Shown: piece by piece, positions 1-8,341 of the stretch
How positions within the stretch are numbered: the stretch's first letter is position 1
Layout: the number at the start of each line of letters is the position of its first letter
Origin: Gnetum montanum
Taxonomy: Eukaryota > Streptophyta > Gnetopsida > Gnetales > Gnetaceae
Direction: 5' to 3'
NCBI GenBank assembly: GCA_015680685.1
Contig: MNCI01004629.1
Span: forward strand, 45,515 to 70,671
DNA: 25,157 nucleotides
Translations under genes and position numbers: made by a program
The notes under the pieces: model-generated
Told to the model about the DNA's origin: nothing
The model's database searches: none
The model's input: only the letters and a program-made list of their open reading frames with translations

Positions 1-729
1 CAACAACAAGTGGTTGAGCCCATGTACACTCCTCCACCATCTAACACTTCAAAGCACCCTTCAGTCCAACAACAGAGCTGTACGCATATGGTTATGTTAA
101 CGCATACCGTAACCGACTGGATCAAGGTAGGCCACCTTCCTAGAAAGTTATCTGATCCTAGGAGCCCCTTAATCTATCTACAAATCGTCGGGAGAAAACC
201 ACATAAGGCTCTTCTTGACTTAGGTTTCGAAGTCAATTTAATATCACGAGAAATGTATCAAGTTTGGAACTTGTCCCAACTTAAGAAGAGCAACATCCAA
301 TTGGAGCTGGCTGACCAGTCCATCACCATTCCCTTGGGATTGGTGGAGGACATCATTACCACTGTGTGTGAGTGGTCATACCCAGTTGAATTCTTGGTGA
401 TTGAAGTTAACAACAACGAAGGGGGCTTCCCAATTATAATGGGAAGGCCATGGCTAAGTACAGTAGATGCGTACCTAGGGATCCATGATCTTTCTTTGCA
501 GATATCTAAGATAAACATTTATGGAAAGATCGAGAAGAAGAAAGTTGTATGCATCACATACAGTGACTTAGAGGATGATGACATGGAAGAATGTTCAGCA
601 TCTCTTCCATGTAATCGGTGTGCCCAAGAAACACAAATTCAAAGGTGCCTGTATGTAGCAACCACACCAGTAGTAGACACCCTGTGGTTGACAGCTACTA
701 GAAAGAGCAACCCAATATGCACGGAATGA
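1..729 (+). CDS. gag-protease frame of family-G retrotransposon (3' part)
   Basis: This encodes the end of a gag polyprotein and a retropepsin-type aspartic protease that would cut the polyprotein inside the virus-like particle. The frame is open from base 1, so the start lies outside the window; the first ATG is at 22. Counting from the GTG at position 10, a Pro/Gln/Ser linker fills the first 50 residues. The catalytic triad DLG is at residues 70-72 in the context ALLDLGFEVNLIS, where plant retropepsins usually have DLGASVNLI. The downstream strand motif IIMGRPWL is at 142-149. The intervening LADQSITIPLGLVEDI resembles proteases of Athila/Tat-type Ty3/gypsy elements. The frame stops at 729 and no reverse transcriptase follows before the LTR, so this copy is a gag-protease-only element. 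The FE after DLG may impair activity. The protease call is firm; lineage is inferred. Confidence 0.85.
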   Translation, partial: QQQVVEPMYTPPPSNTSKHPSVQQQSCTHMVMLTHTVTDWIKVGHLPRKLSDPRSPLIYLQIVGRKPHKALLDLGFEVNLISREMYQVWNLSQLKKSNIQLELADQSITIPLGLVEDIITTVCEWSYPVEFLVIEVNNNEGGFPIIMGRPWLSTVDAYLGIHDLSLQISKINIYGKIEKKKVVCITYSDLEDDDMEECSASLPCNRCAQETQIQRCLYVATTPVVDTLWLTATRKSNPICTE

Positions 730-943
730 ACTGGGAGTACAACTCATGTTAACAACGGAGGCATAAATACATTGGAATATGAGCGTTGCCAACTTCCACC
801 CCTTAATCTGAGAACATCAGTAGGGAGGAGTTGGGCACTTTTACGAAATTCAAATAGACGTTCATTATTTTGGATCTCTCCCTTGCAATTCAGTCATGGG
901 GGAGATGGCCACCTATGCTAATCATTGGAGGCCCTCAGTTCTT
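730..943 (+). other. spacer after protease stop, family-G copy 1
   Basis: This is non-coding sequence between the protease stop and a T-rich repeat. The position where reverse transcriptase would begin in an autonomous gypsy element holds no RT motif in any frame I read. Confidence 0.5.
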
Positions 944-1135
944 TTACATTGTTTTTACACGTTTTTTTTTACACATTTTTGTTTTACACATGTTTGTTTT
1001 ACACGTTTTTGTTTTACACATTTTTTTAACACATTTTTGTTTGACACATTTTTGTTTCACACATTTTTTGTTTTACAAGTTTTTGTTTTATAGTTTTTGT
1101 TTTACATGTTTTTGTTTTACAATTTCTTTAACTTT
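944..1135 (+). repeat. T-rich minisatellite
   Basis: About a dozen degenerate tandem units of roughly 15-16 bp with consensus TTTTTGTTTTACACA. It gives spurious Phe/Cys-rich reading frames in all three frames. It lies inside the transcribed part of family-G copy 1, just after the coding region. Old copy 4 has a less regular T-rich stretch in the matching place (about 11700-11830). Confidence 0.85.
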
Positions 1136-1173
1136 TCTTGTTTTTGTTTTACAACATCGTTATACTTTTCCAT

Positions 1174-1189
1174 TGTGTGTGTGTGTGTT
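1174..1189 (+). repeat. (TG)n microsatellite
   Basis: A run of TG dinucleotides. The same site in family-G copy 2 carries (CA)n on the opposite strand at 25134-25154, followed in both copies by matching sequence. The microsatellite is therefore part of the element and not a local event. Confidence 0.8.
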
Positions 1190-2168
1190 ACCCATCCTGT
1201 AAGTTTCCCGATAAGTGTTCATCACGATGGTATGAACTATTTTTCATTGATTGCTAATGTTTGGTTTTTACCTTTAAGTTACGATGTTGATACTAAGGTA
1301 TGTTTCTTTTGATATGGCAAGCAATGAGTCCACTTCATCCATTCATCCACCAGAGTCTATGGTCTCTCTTGACTTGGAAATGTATAGTCTCTTTCTAATC
1401 AAAACTATAACGAATCGGTGACTGGGTATTTCTCAAACTAAGAAAGGACTCAAGGTTTGAAAAGGGTGTGACTTCAAGGGAACTTGATGCTTTTGTGTTG
1501 GCCATTCTCTTGGGTGCTTGGATGTTTCCTTCTTGAGTTTTCTTGCTATTTTGATGGTACCTAATTATCAGAAGTTGAGTCAATAAAAATAAGAAGTCTT
1601 TTCATGGTGTGGTTCTCACGCATAAAAACACAAAACACAAAAACAAAAAAAATAAATAAAGAGAAGAAAAGAAAGAAAGTGAGAATTCAAAGCACACCCC
1701 TTAGACAAAATAATCTCTTGGGCTACAAGCACTGGTTATGGAACAAAAATAAAAACGTTCCCTCTAACTAAGGCCCTTCTCGCTTCCCCTTCTCTCCTTA
1801 TTTGTTTCATCAGAATGGTGGTGACTCTTGGGTGAAGGCATTCTTGTTATTCAAGGGGATGGATTGGCCGAATGCATTGATGTGAAGTCACTGGATGTGG
1901 TTGGTTTGAGGCCGGAGTTGGAATGAGATTTGCCAAGTCACATTAATCATAAAATCCACAAAGGGCTGTACACCACCTTGTTCTTGGGATTCTATTCCAT
2001 TCTCTTTTCTCCACCCTTCTCTCCACTATTCACCTCATTGCTGGTTGTATCCTTAGTGTATATTTTGGTAGATGCATTGTCTTCTTTTTGGTAAATTCTT
2101 ACGGTTAAGACTTTAACTCTTGTTCCAACAGACATTCCTAGAGCCTACGGACTCTTTGAATGTGGGTT

Positions 2169-2217
2169 TATCAGGGAATTAAGGGCATGAGCCTGCTTTG
2201 GGGAGGACCCACTGACA
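2169..2217 (+). other. conserved hairpin, copy 1
   Basis: The stem is TATCAG (2169-2174) with CTGACA (2212-2217), five of six pairs, around a 37-nt loop. The loop contains GCCTGCTTTGGGGAGGACCC. The same arrangement recurs in three other family-G copies with different stem bases that still pair. Function unknown. Confidence 0.6.
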
Positions 2218-2390
2218 TTCCTATTTGGTGCACCAGTTAAATTTTTTCCCTTAACATTTTGCAATTAATTTTATTTTGTTCATTTCCATCTTGACATCCA
2301 CTTTATCGATGTTACCATTGTCTCTTTTTCTCCATCCTTCTTATTCCTTTTCTTTTTTTTTCATTCTATCGCTATCGGAGGTTCGCGATT

Positions 2391-2405
2391 AGTCATGGGG
2401 GTATG
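2391..2405 (+). promoter_or_regulatory. internal polypurine tract-like site, copy 1
   Basis: AGTCATGGGGGTATG lies about 540 bp upstream of the LTR and nearly repeats the terminal tract AGTCATGGAGGTATG at 2934. Copy 2 has the same pair. It could be a second plus-strand primer site, as the central polypurine tracts of Ty1 and lentiviruses are, or a fossil duplication. Confidence 0.55.
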
Positions 2406-2523
2406 GGGCCCAATTTTTTCGATTTTCTCCTAACCCCTAAACCTTCAGTAGTCATCATTAATATATCTCCAGATCCAAATTAGCCATACCAAAACTCAAC
2501 CAATGGACTTTTACTGAGGCAAG

Positions 2524-2582
2524 GTACCCATTACATGAAATTCATTTACCATTGCTAATATAAGACTGTGTTGTGTGTGCAG
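2524..2582 (+). other. intron-like segment, copy 1
   Basis: The segment starts GTACCC after CAAG, has CTAAT (a plant branch-point match) about 25 nt from its end, and ends in TTGTGTGTGCAG. It is 59 nt long. Matching segments of 60 nt occur in copy 2 (23749-23808, minus) and copy 3 (8688-8747, minus, where the donor reads GC). Splicing is inferred only. The length is at the short limit for plant introns. Confidence 0.35.
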
Positions 2583-2933
2583 ATGACGATCATGCAACAA
2601 CGGACTAGATCTGGAGGGAGCACTTGGAATGGAGCGGTGCTGAAGCAGCTTTGCAAGGAACGAGATCGATGATGCACTTATGGATGGACAACGAAAGGCG
2701 TAATCTGGACATGGCAGCAGCAACTCTTCTTCTTTCTCTCTCTCTTTCTCAAGCTGCCAAATGAGGCCTAATGTCAATGTAATAAGGTGTTCACCCTTGT
2801 TGTCATGAACACCAATTTTTTTGTGTCTTGTAATGATGATCCGTTCACATGTCATCCCATTAGTCTCATTTGAGTTAATAATCCCATACCTTCCTGATAT
2901 TATTGTAAGGAACTCGAGGACGAGTTTTCATTT

Positions 2934-2946
2934 AGTCATGGAGGTA
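2934..2946 (+). promoter_or_regulatory. polypurine tract of family-G copy 1
   Basis: AGTCATGGAGGTA directly abuts the LTR start TGATG. It corresponds to the plus-strand primer that begins second-strand DNA synthesis in LTR retrotransposons. The sites abutting the other three family-G LTRs have the form CATGGGGGTA or CGTGGGGGTA. Confidence 0.8.
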
Positions 2947-2954
2947 TGATGGGA

Positions 2955-3016
2955 CGTGATATCGCGGCCGTCGTGATATCACATCCCTCGCAATATCGCG
3001 TACGCGATATCACAGT
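2955..3016 (+). promoter_or_regulatory. U3 GATATC dyad cluster
   Basis: Four near-palindromic motifs sit just upstream of the TATA box: CGTGATATCGCGG, CGTGATATCACA, GCAATATCGCG and ACGCGATATCAC. Copy 2 keeps one (CGATATCGCGG near 23331). They are candidate dimeric transcription-factor sites; no factor can be named. Confidence 0.5.
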
Positions 3017-3029
3017 GCGCTGTCATATC

Positions 3030-3037
3030 TATAAATA
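3030..3037 (+). promoter_or_regulatory. TATA box in LTR of copy 1
   Basis: TATAAATA. It is conserved in position in the LTRs of copy 2 (reverse at 23305-23312) and copy 3 (reverse at 8230-8237). It marks the element's own promoter; transcription would start about 30 bp downstream. Confidence 0.75.
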
Positions 3038-3206
3038 AGAGGCGGCTCTCCCTTGTTTCATCATCCTAGGCTAGACAGTAGGGAAACTCTGGTAGATTGA
3101 TCACTCCAGAGATAGAATATTTTCCATGTGCCCGCAGTAGGAGTCCTAAAGTGAATGGATCTTTATTTGAGTAGACATTGTACCTGAACACAAGTTTGTG
3201 TACGAA

Positions 3207-3213
3207 AATAAAG
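3207..3213 (+). terminator. polyadenylation signal in LTR of copy 1
   Basis: AATAAAG, matched in the LTR of copy 2 by the same heptamer on the minus strand at 23131-23137. It probably directs 3' end formation of the element RNA at the R/U5 border. Confidence 0.55.
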
Positions 3214-3738
3214 ACAAGCTTCTTGGATAAACCTTGCAGTGCATAGAATACGCTAATTAGGATTTTCTTTAATGTTATTTATTATATGTTATTTACGACT
3301 TTCTTTCTCACCCTTCTCTCCTAGTTAAGTGCCTCAGTACAACCACTTTGAGCACGTGCATTACGCATGGTGATCCCAGCAACGATTAGCGTTTGGTAAC
3401 CATGATTGCATCGGTTCATGGTGTGTACGGTAAGTGGGAACGGATGCTGATGCTAGGTAATTTAGACTTAGTTCATTAGTTATAATTAGTAATTAGTTTC
3501 TCAACCCTTCACCTTGTTAGCATAGGAAACAAAAACATAAAATCTATAAAAATCATATACCTTAGACTTACTTAACCATACACCGTGACAACTACAAGTA
3601 AGTCTGGGAAGACAACAAATGATTAAACCTAAGTGTTCCATGGGGCGTGTAGGCACTTAGTCTGCGGAGTTCGACCAGATTGCACGTGCTACGCTCGTAT
3701 TCATATGGTTGAGTGTAGGGGTATCTTGCCACTCATCA

Positions 3739-4457
3739 GATGGAAAGTCAAACAAGTGGAGAAACTTGTTGTGTCATGTTAAGTTTTCATATAATAATGC
3801 TTTTTATGTTGTTATTGGTAAAAATTCATTTGAGATGAACTATGAGTTTTGTCCAAAGACGGTGAACACTTTGAAGAGCTTTAATGGTGAAGCTCAACTT
3901 AGTGTTGATTTTGTACAAGAGATAAGGGATTTCCATACATAAGTAAAATCAAATCTTAAGAAGAAGGCTGAAGAGAGAGTCCTTAAGAGGAATGAAGATA
4001 AAAAGAAATCTAATTTAGCTATTAGTAAATTTGTTTAAGTGCACTTGAAGAAGAAGCAATTAAGAGGTGTTAATTGCTCCAAATTAAAAGTCAAGAAGAT
4101 GGAGCCTTTCAAAATCAAGGCTAAGATCAATGATAATGCTTTTGAGATTGATTTACCAAATGATATTAGTATGTCTATTGTGTCTAATGTTTTAGATCTT
4201 ATGTACTATCATGGATAAGCTAATGAGAAGATCATATAGGATATCATTGATGAGTTGAAGGAGACTGTTGATCAGTCCAAGCCTTCCATGGAGAGGAAGG
4301 TAATCATACTCAAGCAGAGGGAAGCTTCTAGCACCTGAAGAGTTAAGAAGCATGAATATTTGATCCATTGGGAGGATTAGTCTACTGATGATGTATTATG
4401 AGTTCATGAGACCAAAATTCAAGAGTGGGGAATCATTTCAACCCCTAATCCCTTGTT
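3739..4457 (+). pseudogene. chromovirus integrase C-terminus and chromodomain, decayed
   Basis: A single reading frame runs from the copy-1 LTR edge to about 4457 with seven in-frame stops (3943, 4036, 4216, 4237, 4336, 4378, 4399) and no frameshift. The first part reads like the integrase end of Ty3/gypsy elements (HVKFSYNNAFYVVIGKNSFE for the usual HVEFAYN...TGKSPFE). The GPY-like module follows (KVKKMEPFKIKAKINDNAFE, then IDLPNDISMS and NVLDLMYYHG). A chromodomain-like tail ends it (VKKHEYLIHWED). The chromodomain places it among chromoviruses, where it would guide integration to marked chromatin. The N-terminal integrase is missing because copy 1 is inserted here; it should lie left of the window. 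All seven stops can come from one transition each (CAA, CAG, CGA or TGG). Confidence 0.85.
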
Positions 4458-4490
4458 CACCTGAGTTCACTTCTTGAAGCATGGTAGAGT

Positions 4491-5390
4491 TGATGTAGGA
4501 ATGCCTCTTCCAATCTCCTTTGTTTCTTCCCAACATTCATGTTTGTAGATTTTGGGCTTGAAAAAGATATTTGGGAGGACTAGATGATGTCCTGGCTAAG
4601 ACCTAGGATTGACAATAGATGTCTTGAGATGTTAGGAAACATCTTGCTATTTTGGTTGACATCTTGGATAAGATGTCTCATTTGGAAGAGGATGTCTTGG
4701 GGAAGATATCTCTTCTAAACACGAGATGTCTTAGGTAAGATGTCTTGACCCCTAAAGGAGGTGTCTTACAATAATAGAAGATGTCTTCCTTGAGAGCTTG
4801 GTTAACATAGAAGATATCTTGGAAAGATTAAAGATGACTTGTATGGTTAGAAAAACTTTCGAAAACACTCGTTCCAATTTGGAAAATAGCTAAAATAAGA
4901 TGGAAAAGGATGAAAATAGTCAAGAATAAGATGAAAAGACTTGGGAAACACAAATAATCTCAAGTTGAGTTTAGAAAAGGTTTTTAGGTTTCTTGTTTGC
5001 TAGTTTATCATAAATATTATTGTAATTCATCATTGTTAATACCATGAGTAAGAGAGAGAGAGCTCTAGAGTATAGAAAGTGTAGCAAGAGAGGGTGAGTG
5101 AGCACATTGGATGACTACAATTGGTGCTTTTGGCTCCAATATTAACTTGTGGTGTGTTGTTCTATATGTTCTATTCTCTTATGTCTTACATGTGAGTCGA
5201 GATCTTAGTTCCAAGTTGTGGAAAAGATTCTTTATTGGTTGTGTCTTGCATTAAGAATTACTGTTGTATGGTTGTAGAGCTTCATGCTTTGCAATATTAT
5301 TTGAGTGTGATAGGTTTTGGATGTATGTGGATTTTGAGAATCCTATTGTAATCTTATAATAAATTAATTGAAGATAGCTAGTTTTCTTTT
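4491..5390 (+). mobile_element. probable 3' LTR of the chromovirus
   Basis: Soon after the chromodomain frame, a degraded purine tract (ATGGTAGAGT) is followed by TGATGTAGGAATGCC, which suits an LTR start. The segment contains a promoter-like region: a repeat array, TCATAAATATT near 5008, and then GAGAGAGAG-rich sequence of the kind seen after LTR start sites. I could not define the right edge; 5390 is an estimate from where composition changes to T-runs. Confidence 0.45.
4576..4830 (+). repeat. GATGTCTT short-motif array in U3
   Basis: About a dozen degenerate copies of AGATGTCTTGG or its variants (GATATCTT, GACATCTT, GATGTCCT) at irregular 15-30 bp spacing. Clustered short motifs in U3 usually act as transcription-factor sites; that role is inferred. 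Confidence 0.7.
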
Positions 5391-5469
5391 TTTTTTTCTA
5401 GAAATTTTTTTTTATCTTTCCATAATATCTAAATTTAGTATTTGAAGGTGATTTATTTATGGAGCGAAC

Positions 5470-6220
5470 CTACTCCAAAAGTATGAGATTTTGATAGTAC
5501 ATCATGTCCTTCTCATTGCCAAAAATTTTAGCCCCTCTTATAAAGATGCTCAATGATTTCTTCATTAGCATAAATTTGTGGATGATGATATTATACATTG
5601 CATTCTATACTAGAGGAAGCTTTGACATCTTTACATCCTCCCTAGTTATGTCAAAGGCCTCTTGTAGGATCTTTGTTTTCAATTTAGGCTTAGTTTTGTG
5701 AGTCCTTGGCCACTAATTATTTCCTAGTTCATTAGGAAATCTTCTAACTCGAGTAATTAGCCATGCTACAATGGATCCATGACTATCATCCATAAAAGAC
5801 AAGGTACCATTAGTTGCAAGATTGGGAAATAATTCCTGTACCTCATGTGGGTACTAGATGAAGGGTTGGATGACATAGTTGTAGAAGCTTGTACATTGTA
5901 GTGATTCATTCAGCTTAGGTGGACCAAGGTCAAGGAATTGGTGATAATTCTTTTCTTCATGGATCACTCACTACTATACATCATTTTCATCCACATCCTC
6001 TTACATGTCACCCATTTCTAGATCATCATGTACCAACTCCTCTGATACTTTTTTGGTAGATCATAGCTAAGCATGCATTCAATCGAAAGATCAAGAATGT
6101 GATAGCTTGACATCAAATATATCTCTTGATGAAGGCCTTGTAAGGATAGGTTTAGGTTTCAATAATTGGTGTTCTTGTTCTTCCTCCTTCTTAAGAACCA
6201 ATGGTTCATGCACATGATCA
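5470..6220 (-). pseudogene. unidentified decayed reading frame
   Basis: Read on the minus strand, one frame stays in register for about 250 codons and ends in TAG at 5470-5472. It has roughly a dozen in-frame stops, many TAG, and no frameshift. The N-terminal part is charged (LKKEEEQEHQLLKPKP, SEELVHDDLEMGD). The C-terminal part looks globular (DLGPPKLNESLQCTSFYNYV, MDDSHGSIVAWLITRVRRFP, DITREDVKMSKLP). I do not recognise the family. Upstream on the same strand a TATATTTTGTAG sequence (about 6267-6278) resembles a splice acceptor. It may be a host-gene fragment, a transposase accessory protein or a retroelement ORF. Codon-like composition and the long uninterrupted register support former coding status. 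Confidence 0.45.
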
Positions 6221-7494
6221 TAGACTAAGAATTAATATCTTTCAATCTGCTCCCTTCGTGGCCTACAAAATATAGATTGGAATCACCTTAACATGATAAG
6301 TTATGGAAGATTCTAAAAATCAAGTCCTTAGACATTATACTAACATTGTAAAAAATGTGCATAAAAAATAATAAGTATAACTCTTGAAAGCACTAGAAAA
6401 ACATCATCATAACTATGAAATCAAGGTAAGCATGGTTAAGTAAAAATTTAGGCAGAAATAGTTAAATAACCATCACAATAATTAAGTGCATATCCAAATT
6501 GATGCTTCTCTACCATGACTAAGTGATAAGATATCAAGCTTGAACCTAACTAATTAACATTAATAGGAAGAATAAGGAAGAAAAATGCATATGATAATTA
6601 CAAAAATCAAAACTTGGAGAAAAATTTGGTAGAACTTTGCTTGTTTAGGTAGTAGGAGAATGAAAAAAATAGGAAAGAAGAAAGTTAAAATGCATGAAAA
6701 TGACTTGTTTGGCCATGGGGAAGGGGAGGTTGTAGTGATGTAGGGATGTTGATACCACTATGCCAATGCAAGGTTTGTAGCAATACCTCCCTTATCCTCC
6801 TCCCTCCGCTTTTCTAAGAAGGCAAAATCACTAAATTTCTCATTTTTATGAATTTTCTCATATTTACTAACCTTTTTGGGGACAAAACAAGATACTAAAC
6901 TCATTAAAATGCCAAGGGTCAAACCAAATATATCACAAGAAGAGCTAGAATATCAAACATTAAAATATTATCTTGGGTGATATCCAAGATCATAGGAATT
7001 AAATCATATTGTTAATTTCATGCCTTCCCATGATCTAAGAACTAGGAAAAAGGGATTAGAAAAATGAAATTGGAAACATTACAGAGAGATGCTATTGGAG
7101 ATTAAAGCTTGTGGAGATGTTGGTGGATTTTGTATCAGTTGTGCTTTCAATTAGATCTTTATTGTGTTCATTCTTCTCATGTGGATTTTTTTTCTAGTTC
7201 ATAGATGAGTAATCTTGGCCCCTTTTTCATTTTTGTATTACACATTTTATGCACACTGCATGATATGGCTTTTACAAATTTATTTCTTAGATTTTATGTG
7301 TGCTTATGGGAAATTTGGGCATTATTTTTGATGATGTGAGAAGGAAGATCTTTGTGATTACAATTTATATTAAGAATTATGTAAATTCTTGTATGGATCC
7401 ATGGGTTTTCTTAATCTACTATTTTTAAGCTGTAATTTCTTTTTCTTAATCTAGGATTTTAAGTTGTAGAGAATTGTGTTGGCAGATTAGATAT
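6221..7494. other. unassigned AT-rich sequence
   Basis: I see no domain, RNA gene or clear repeat. A pyrimidine-rich patch (CTCCTCCCTCCGC near 6800) stands out from the AT-rich flanks. The stretch may be intron or flank of the minus-strand frame beside it. Confidence 0.4.
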
Positions 7495-8341
7495 TGATGA
7501 GTGACGAGGTACCCCTACGCCCAACCATATGAATCACTAAGGCATTACGCATGATCTAGTTGAATTTCGTGGACCTATAGTTATCTAATGTACTAGCTCT
7601 TCTAGGAAGTAAAATGGGCATTAAGAACGTTCGTTGTTTTCCCAACTACACTTGTGAGGCTCGAGGGTATGGTTTAAGTGTAATTGAGGTATATGATTCT
7701 TTATCATTTTATGTTTTATGGATGTGATTTCCTACAACAAGAATGAAGAGTAAAGTAACTTAAAATCTAACTTGTTACCACCTATCTAGCCTAATACAAG
7801 TAACTGCCCCACTTTCCTAGACACATCCTAAACACATATAGCACTACTGGGCTATCAAATGTTAAGCATTGTTGGGTTACCAAGTACTATGTGAATGCTC
7901 GAAGTGTTCATGCTTGTGTTCATTAACTACTAGAAATAAATTGCTTAATTCAAATGCATTTAAGTAGAAGGCATGAAAGTAAAGTGCATTAAAAGAAATA
8001 GTAATCTATTCTTAGTGCTACAAGGATTATCAAAAGAGTTTGTTTTATTCCCGTTACATGGCTAGGGTAAGGTACATCAGTGTTCGAACAAAGAACCATA
8101 CACACTTAGAATCCTTCTACGAGTACTCAAAAAATATTCTAACTCTGAGAAAAATAAATGGTAAGAACTTTGCTACTCTAATTGAAAACTAACTTGAAAA
8201 ACCATGCAAAAATTGGAGCCAAGGCGCTATATTTATAGAGTAGGATATATACCCTAACGTTGGATCTAGATCTTGATGTCACATACACGATGTTGTAGCC
8301 CTGATGTCACGTCACAGCCATAGAAAAATAGTGATTCATCA
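7495..8341 (-). mobile_element. 3' LTR, family-G copy 3 (847 bp), minus strand
   Basis: On the plus strand it starts TGATGAGTGACGAGGTACCCC, matching the start of the copy-2 LTR at 22617 except for one base in the first 20, and ends GATTCATCA. The polypurine tract complement TACCCCCATGATTG begins at once at 8342. A reverse TATA box lies at 8230-8237. CpG sites are mostly lost and U3 differs from copy 1: instead of GATATC dyads it has repeated GATGTCAC/ACGTCAC elements. The insertion is therefore older. Confidence 0.85.
8230..8237 (-). promoter_or_regulatory. TATA box in LTR of copy 3
   Basis: TATAAATA on the minus strand in the context CTCTATAAATATAGC, the same relative place as in the copy 1 and 2 LTRs. 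Confidence 0.6.

Larger units (their letters stand above)
1190..2946 (+). mobile_element. 3' non-coding region of family-G copy 1
   Basis: This region lies between the microsatellite and the 3' LTR. It is matched in reverse by 23365-25133 at most positions, and more distantly by 8342-10031 (reverse) and about 11900-13750 (direct). No long sense reading frame is present. Shared blocks include AAGGGTGTGACTTCAAGGG near 1465, CATGGTGTGGTTCTCACGC near 1603, the hairpin at 2169-2217, a polypurine tract at 2391, an intron-like segment at 2524-2582 and the terminal polypurine tract at 2934. Conservation of these blocks in older copies suggests they serve replication or packaging of the element RNA; that role is inference. 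Confidence 0.8.
2947..3738 (+). mobile_element. 3' LTR, family-G copy 1 (792 bp)
   Basis: It begins TGATG and ends CATCA, a perfect 5-bp inverted terminal repeat. The left edge follows the polypurine tract and the right edge abuts a chromovirus integrase frame, which fixes both ends. U3 carries several GATATC-containing dyads, then a TATA box at 3030-3037 and an AATAAAG polyadenylation signal at 3207-3213. CpG sites are still common, unlike in the older copies, so this is a relatively young insertion. The five bases after the LTR (GATGG, 3739-3743) should be the target-site duplication; the left end lies outside the window. Confidence 0.9.

Noticed and set aside
870-1312. Phe/Cys/Leu-rich open frames in all three plus frames
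   Set aside because: They are translations of a T-rich tandem repeat; overlapping frames give equally biased peptides, so they are not genes.
2190-2212. Conserved core as a tRNA primer-binding site or tRNA fragment
   Set aside because: It lies near the 3' end of the element, not after a 5' LTR, and has no T-arm sequence. Ending in CCA alone is weak.
2511-2855. Antisense 114-codon frame in copy 1, with a partial match to a frame at 23463-23741 in copy 2 (GVHDN.GEHLIT)
   Set aside because: The match covers about 25 codons and then the frames diverge by indels. It is explained by DNA similarity of the two copies.
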